From the NCBI GenBank assembly GCA_021405325.1, contig QWII01000149.1:1-19008 (forward strand): DNA of 19,008 bases. The letters run 5' to 3'. The DNA is from Caldilinea sp. CFX5. Lineage in GTDB: Bacteria; Chloroflexota; Anaerolineae; Caldilineales; Caldilineaceae. The notes below the pieces were generated by a model. The model was not told where the DNA came from. It saw only the letters and a program-made list of their open reading frames with translations, and made no database searches. Positions 14,694 to 19,008 of the stretch are shown here, one piece after another. Position 1 is the stretch's first letter. Every line of letters begins with the position of its first letter. The position numbers and the translations under genes are program-made.

Positions 14694-16451
14694 ATGTCCA
14701 ATCCATCACCCAAACGTATTCCGTATGCCATTGCCGACTATCGCCGTTTGCGGGAAGAGAACGCCTATTACGTTGATAAGACGCGCTTCATTCCGCTCAT
14801 TGAAGCTGCGCCCTTCTACCTCTTTTTTATCCGGCCCCGCCGTTTCGGCAAGACGCTTTGGCTCACGCTGCTCGACTATTATTATGATGTTAACGAGAAA
14901 GAGAACTTTGCCGCGCTTTTTGGTGACACCTACATTGGTCAACAGCCCACGGCCGACCGCAACAGCTATCTGACCCTGACCTTTAACTTTGCCGATGTAA
15001 ATCCAATGGCCGATCAGGTACAGGCTTCGTTTACCGATCATGGCACCGTGGTTATCCACAATTTTCTGGATCGCTATCAGAGTTTCTTCAACGAACAGGA
15101 ACGCGCAGAAATCCAGGAAGTCGCGACAGTGGAACAGAAGCTGCGCCGTCTGTTTGCCCTGGTGGCGCGCAAACGGCTCAAACTCTATCTCTTTATCGAC
15201 GAGTACGACAACTTTGCCAACAGCATTTTGACGACCGCGGGTGAACAAGCCTATCGCGACTTGACCCACGGCGGCGGTTTCTTCCGCTTCTTTTTCAATA
15301 TGCTCAAAAGCGCCACCACCGGTCGCATTGGCGGGTTGAGCCGCCTCTTTATCACCGGCGTCTCACCGATTGTTATGGATGATGTCACCAGCGGCTTTAA
15401 CATTGGTACGAATATCAGTTTGGATGGCCGGTTTAACGAGATGTTGGGTTTTACGGAGGAAGAAGTACGCGCCTTAGTAGCCTACTACCATACGTATGGT
15501 CTGTATCGGCTGGATCTGGTTGACAGCCTCGCTTTGATGCGCGAATGGTACGATCATTATCGCCTTTCCCCGGAAGCCGACAATGCTATTTATAATTCTG
15601 ATATGGTACTTTATTTTGTCAATGCCGCGCTAGAGCGTGAGACAATGCCCCTCAATCTCATCGACCAAAACATTCGCATCGACTACAGCAAGCTACGTCA
15701 CCTCATGAGCGTCAGCAAGCGGCTCAACGGCAACTTCAATCTGCTGCGGTCGGTGATTGAGACGGGCGAAGCGGTTAGCACAGTTGTCCCCAGCTTTCCG
15801 CTGGAACGCTTACTCAACCGGGAAAATTTTATCTCGCTGCTCGTCTACTTCGGCTTGCTCACCTTTGCTGGTGAGCAGGAAGGGGCTGCCTTATTAAAAA
15901 TTCCCAATCGCACCGTGCGCGATTTGATGTATGGCTATATTCGCGACGGTTTTGCCGATGTTGATATTTTCCGTCTCGATCTCTGGCGCTTGGGGCGGTT
16001 GTTGCAAGGGATGGCCTATCGCGGGGAATGGCAAGAATTTTTTGATTACCTGGCTGCCGAAATCAAAACGCAAACCTCGGTGCGCGATTACCTCAACGCC
16101 GAAAAGGTCGTTCAAGGCTTTTTATTAGCCTATGTCAATGTCAGTCACCTCTTTCTCACCTGGTCGGAAAAAGAGGCAGGCGGCGGCTTTGTCGATCTTT
16201 ATCTGGAACCCTTCCTGGCCCGCTACCCGGATATGCACTTCGGTTATCTGATCGAGTTGAAGTACATTGCCCGCAGCGACTATAACGACGCCAAACGCAA
16301 GGAAAAGATTGCCGAGGCCGAGACACAATTCAAAAAATATGCCAATGACGCCCGCATCCAACAGATGGCCGCCCAGGTGACGCTGAAATATCTGATCCTG
16401 GTCTACAACGGCTGGGAATTGGTCTATCGCGAAGAGTGGAAGAGTCGGTGA
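14694..16451 (+). CDS. AAA-ATPase-like protein with PD-(D/E)XK nuclease domain
   Basis: The protein has 585 residues and matches the family combining an N-terminal AAA-ATPase-like domain (Pfam PF09820) with a C-terminal PD-(D/E)XK nuclease-like domain (PF08011). The start KRIPYAIADYRRLREENAYYVDKT is typical. The Walker A variant is RPRRFGKT (47-54), Walker B is LYLFIDEYD (164-172), and TGVSP (221-225) fits sensor 1. The nuclease motif is visible as Asp501 (GGGFVDLYLEPF), Glu521-Leu-Lys523 (YLIELKY) and Gln545 in AETQFKKY, so both active sites look intact. ATG 14694 is chosen from family start similarity; the frame extends 20 codons upstream. The family's function is not established; it often occurs in many copies per genome and has been suspected of mobile or defence roles. 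It lies between a repeat element and a strong hairpin, within a zone of gene remnants. Confidence 0.9.
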   Translation: MSNPSPKRIPYAIADYRRLREENAYYVDKTRFIPLIEAAPFYLFFIRPRRFGKTLWLTLLDYYYDVNEKENFAALFGDTYIGQQPTADRNSYLTLTFNFADVNPMADQVQASFTDHGTVVIHNFLDRYQSFFNEQERAEIQEVATVEQKLRRLFALVARKRLKLYLFIDEYDNFANSILTTAGEQAYRDLTHGGGFFRFFFNMLKSATTGRIGGLSRLFITGVSPIVMDDVTSGFNIGTNISLDGRFNEMLGFTEEEVRALVAYYHTYGLYRLDLVDSLALMREWYDHYRLSPEADNAIYNSDMVLYFVNAALERETMPLNLIDQNIRIDYSKLRHLMSVSKRLNGNFNLLRSVIETGEAVSTVVPSFPLERLLNRENFISLLVYFGLLTFAGEQEGAALLKIPNRTVRDLMYGYIRDGFADVDIFRLDLWRLGRLLQGMAYRGEWQEFFDYLAAEIKTQTSVRDYLNAEKVVQGFLLAYVNVSHLFLTWSEKEAGGGFVDLYLEPFLARYPDMHFGYLIELKYIARSDYNDAKRKEKIAEAETQFKKYANDARIQQMAAQVTLKYLILVYNGWELVYREEWKSR

Positions 16452-16469
16452 AGTTGTAGCGCAGTATCT

Positions 16470-16487
16470 ATTCAGCCATAGCTGAAT
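16470..16487. terminator. Short hairpin after the AAA/PDDEXK gene
   Basis: ATTCAGC-CATA-GCTGAAT is a perfect 7-bp stem 18 bp after the stop codon. No T-run follows, so it is a weak terminator candidate at best; the longer hairpin at 16534 is more convincing. Confidence 0.35.
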
Positions 16488-16533
16488 CATTTGATAACCG
16501 AAAATTCGTGCAAACAGAGCAAATTTCAGTAGT

Positions 16534-16606
16534 TCTGTGTTTCTTCTATCGGTGTTTAGTCTTTTGGCGACCTAAAAAGACTAAACACCGATAGAAGAAA
16601 CACGGA
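16534..16606. terminator. Long hairpin, 32-bp arms, between convergent genes
   Basis: The arms 16534-16565 and 16575-16606 pair over 32 bp with one T/C difference, with a 9-base loop GGCGACCTA. The inner ends are TTTT and AAAA. It lies between the plus-strand AAA/PDDEXK gene and the minus-strand M1-like gene and can serve both. Its GTGTTT/CATCGGTG-type sequence resembles dispersed repeats, so it may be a repeat used as a terminator. Confidence 0.7.
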
Positions 16607-16726
16607 TAGGCTCGATTGGTTTGAGGCGAAGCTTCGTTGGATAGTTATTATAACTTCTCAGGCTACACCGCCGGGGAGAGACCAATTCGATCCTGGCCTG
16701 TCCCCGGCCATTGGAGCAAGCTTGGT

Positions 16727-17842
16727 TTACGGTTCGGTCAAGGGCGGCAATTTATCATCATAGAGCCACGCTTGGAAAAAGGCCGAGAGATCCTCGCCGC
16801 TGACCTCCTCGGTCAGAGCAATAAAGTCCGCAGTGCTGGCATTGCTGTCACGATAGCGTGTGTAAAAGGTGCGCAAGAGATCGAAGAAGCGTTCATCCCC
16901 CAGGCGCAGGCGCAGGGCGTGGATCGCCAGGGGGGCGCGAAAGTAGATGCTATCGTTATAAAGATTATCCGCGGTGGGGGTGGCTGGCGGGAAATCTAAG
17001 GTATAAGTGGCATGGATGCGTTGGATGAGGGTTTGCAAGGCGGCGGCTCCTTGCCTCTTTTCGATCCAAAGCCAGCCCAGATAGCCGCCCACGCCCTGGA
17101 CAAACCAAAGATCCTGCCACTGCGCCAGGCTGATGCTGTTACCGAAATATTGAAACGCAAGGCCATTCATAACGGCTTCCTCACCATAATCGTTAAGACC
17201 TGACTGACTAAAGATAGCGAGTTCTTGTGGGAAGATGATGTAGGGCGCCGAGTTTGTATGAATCAGCACGCCGTAGTTGGGGAAAGGATAAGGACCGACC
17301 ACCTCATTCAACAACGCGAGCATAGCCGGCGTTTCCTCGAAGCGCGCAAGCGCGTGGTCCGCTACGAATGGGGCTAGGTAGGTATGGAACATGATACCGT
17401 CCGGACCACTTGTACTACTCTGCAAAACATAGCGACCAATGATGAGTGTGGCTAAATAACTGGCCATAGGGGTAGCCGTGGCCCAGCGATAGGTTATCCA
17501 GCCGCTCTCGTCGCTCTCTTCTCCCAGCAATTGACCGTTGGCCACCACCACATAGGGGGGCGGAACTGTGACGCGGTAACTGTAGGTGGCTTTATCCGAT
17601 GGGTGATTATTCACCGGATACCAGGTGGCGGCGCCCAACGCCCCATTTTCGACAGCAACGCGGTCAAAGTAATTGAGCCAACCGGACGTGTCAATCGGTT
17701 TTGGTTTGCCATGATAGCGTACCGTCACCGCGAACACCGTGTCTGCTTGCAGTGGCACGGCTGGATCAATGATCAGTTCATCTTCCTGGCGCTGATAGGG
17801 CGCCTCTACGCCATTGACACTCAGCGCGTCGATGGGTATTGC
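16727..17842 (-). pseudogene. N-terminally truncated M1 aminopeptidase homologue lacking the zinc site
   Basis: Read leftwards, about 370 codons are open, and similarity to M1 (gluzincin) peptidases runs from LSVNGVEAPYQRQ through TWYPVNNHPSDKATYSYRV and PMASYLATLIIGRY to the helical C-terminus ending LPPLTEP. Numbering from a GTG at 17758, the residues expected to be HExxH are Asn198-Gly-Leu-Ala-Phe202 (in VMNGLAFQYFG), and the third zinc ligand, exactly 18 residues on, is Gln221 (WFVQGVGGY). The Glu of the GAMEN-like motif is also replaced (IIFPQELAIFS). So no zinc binding or peptidase activity is expected. The signal sequence and roughly the first 60-100 residues are missing: similarity stops near 17830-17842, where a TPR gene begins on the other strand. 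The GTG at 17758 cuts into the domain and is not a natural start. Confidence 0.75.
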
Positions 17843-17843
17843 A
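17828..17843. other. Rearrangement junction joining two truncated genes head-to-head
   Basis: M1 similarity on the minus strand ends at about 17830-17842 and TPR similarity on the plus strand begins at about 17838-17843 (ARSLYEEGLALSRE). No promoter, start region or spacer lies between them, although both should have several hundred bases more at this end. This is direct evidence for a deletion or inversion breakpoint. Confidence 0.6.
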
Positions 17844-18893
17844 CGCAGCCTGTATGAGGAGGGTTTAGCCCTCAGTCGAGAGGTAGAAGATAAAGTGCAC
17901 CTTGCTTTACTGCTTCTTAATTTGAGTAACCTAGCTTATACCCAAGGCGAGTACGATTTAGTACGCATCTATGCTGAGGAAAGTTTGACGCGCAACCGCG
18001 CCATAGGCAATCAGTGGGGAATTGCCTACTTGATTGGACTCTTTGCCCATTTGGCAGCCATCAAGGGTGATTATCAGGCAGCGAACGCTTACTATGAAGA
18101 GGCTTTGACTATACAACGAGGAGTAAATGATAAACGGGGGATTGCGATGTCACTACATAGTTTGGGATGGCTGAAGCAGATCCAGGGTCATTATGACGAT
18201 GCCCAGACACTTTACACAGAAAGTTTAGCCCTCGGCAAGGAATTAAATGAAAAGCCAATGCTCTCTGGCGTACTAAGCAGCCTGGGAACGCTCCACCACG
18301 ATCTTGGCGATAGCCTTGCGGCCCAAGCGCTGCTACAGCAAAGTCTTGCGCTTTACCAAGCCAACGGTGAAAAGGAAAGAATCGCGTTCGTACTCAATTA
18401 TCTAGGGTGGGTGAGCCAAGCCTTAGATGATGATGCCGCGGCGCAAGCGCTGCATGAAGAGAGTTTGGCCATGCAGCAGGCATTGGGAAACAAAAACGGA
18501 ATTGCGGCGGCGCTGCACTATCTGGCCAACCTGGCGCGCAAGCAAGGCAATGGCCCCCTGGCCCGTTCCCGCTACCAGGAAAGCCTGTTGCTCTTCCGCG
18601 AGTTGGACGACAAAGGTTGGTACGAGCAAGCGTTGCGCGATATCGCGCCCCTTCTTGTGCAGGAAAAAAGGCTGATGGCGACCGCACAACTATTGGGCGC
18701 GGCCGAAGCGTATCGCGCGACGACCGGGGTGGTCATCCTGCTCCGCGAACGGGCCGCGTATAAACAGACGCTGGCGGCGGTGCGCACCGGGCTAGGCGAC
18801 GAAGCCTTTGTCACCGCCTGGGCTGCCGGTCGCGCCATGCCCCTGATGTACGCGGTTGACTATGCGTTAACTGAACTGGGGGCGCAGGCTTGA
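17832..18893 (+). CDS. TPR-repeat C-terminal part of a large signalling regulator (truncated)
   Basis: From ATG 17832 the frame gives 353 residues (TTG 17814 is also open); neither has a ribosome binding site. It consists of about six 40-residue TPR units of the kind ARSLYEEGLALSRE...LLNLSNLAYTQGEY, followed by a C-terminal cap LLGAAEAYRATTGVV and GDEAFVTAWAAGRAMPL. That cap is typical of the C-terminus of large LuxR- or BTAD-type regulators with an NB-ARC-like ATPase and TPR tail. The ATPase and DNA-binding parts are absent, cut at the junction with the M1-like gene, so it is probably a remnant although the frame is open. The first half is visibly poorer in GC than the second half (from about 18400). 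If expressed it would be a free TPR scaffold. Confidence 0.65.
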   Translation: MGIARSLYEEGLALSREVEDKVHLALLLLNLSNLAYTQGEYDLVRIYAEESLTRNRAIGNQWGIAYLIGLFAHLAAIKGDYQAANAYYEEALTIQRGVNDKRGIAMSLHSLGWLKQIQGHYDDAQTLYTESLALGKELNEKPMLSGVLSSLGTLHHDLGDSLAAQALLQQSLALYQANGEKERIAFVLNYLGWVSQALDDDAAAQALHEESLAMQQALGNKNGIAAALHYLANLARKQGNGPLARSRYQESLLLFRELDDKGWYEQALRDIAPLLVQEKRLMATAQLLGAAEAYRATTGVVILLRERAAYKQTLAAVRTGLGDEAFVTAWAAGRAMPLMYAVDYALTELGAQA

Positions 18894-18956
18894 TGCGATG
18901 GGTTATACAGTAGTAAAGACTGATGGGAGTTAGGAATTTGTTTCGGTAATCGTAGG

Positions 18957-19008
18957 TGCGGTTTGTAACCGCACGGTTCCCAGGGAGCAAGTGCGGTTAC
19001 AAACCGCA
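18957..19008. repeat. Inverted repeat with self-complementary arms at the window end
   Basis: 18957-18973 and 18992-19008 are perfect 17-bp reverse complements. Each arm is itself a hairpin (TGCGGTT-TGT-AACCGCA and TGCGGTT-ACA-AACCGCA), so two small hairpins or one long one can form. The repeat may continue past the window. It begins 63 bp after the TPR stop codon. Confidence 0.75.

Overview
The window looks like chromosomal DNA of a moderately GC-rich, gene-sparse environmental bacterium, most likely a Chloroflexota member (Caldilineae/Anaerolineae-like). This placement is an inference from gene content and style: a fused permease-ATPase of a Dpp/Opp-type transporter, RskA-type anti-sigma and BTAD/TPR regulator fragments, an AAA-ATPase-like/PD-(D/E)XK protein, and a palindromic repeat in nearly every intergenic gap. 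No rRNA, tRNA, CRISPR array, phage gene or transposase gene was seen.

Layout. 139-4390 (+): a peptide/oligosaccharide-type ABC importer, consisting of a permease, a fused permease-ATPase and a second ATPase, with a GC-rich 18-bp tandem repeat between the last two; the substrate-binding protein is not in the window and is probably upstream. 4391-4952: non-coding, with a 77-bp inverted-repeat element. 4953-6056 (+): Gfo/Idh/MocA oxidoreductase. It converges on a PLP aminotransferase (6109-7248, -), and one long hairpin contains both stop codons. 7249-7651: non-coding, with a good sigma70-like promoter and a 91-bp MITE-like palindrome bounded by an 8-bp direct repeat. 7652-8143: two small membrane proteins in convergent, overlapping orientation. 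8220-9404 (+): RtcB RNA ligase. 9405-9702: a large GAGACAC-family palindrome. 9703-11620 (+): a NarL-type histidine kinase/response regulator pair with overlapping genes. 11615-12349 (-): HxlR regulator with an SCP2-like C-terminus, divergent from a SAM methyltransferase (12639-13442, +).

The right-hand third is a decayed or rearranged zone. 13443-14280 carries remnants of a BTAD regulator, an RskA anti-sigma factor and a cupredoxin lipoprotein, joined without proper starts or stops. A 140-bp inverted-repeat element follows, then an intact AAA-ATPase-like/PDDEXK_9 protein (14694-16451, +) and a 32-bp-arm hairpin. The window ends with two gene remnants placed head-to-head: an M1-peptidase-like gene (-) and a TPR regulator C-terminus (+). 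Both lose their N-terminal parts at the same point near 17.83-17.84 kb, which marks a recombination scar. The M1-like protein has also lost every zinc-binding and catalytic residue expected in its HExxH-x18-E motif.

The most notable findings are this double truncation junction, the zinc-site-less M1 homologue, the remnant zone, and the 91-bp element with its apparent target duplication. I do not see a complete new multi-gene system. The AAA/PDDEXK protein beside the decayed zone is the nearest thing to an uncharacterised one.
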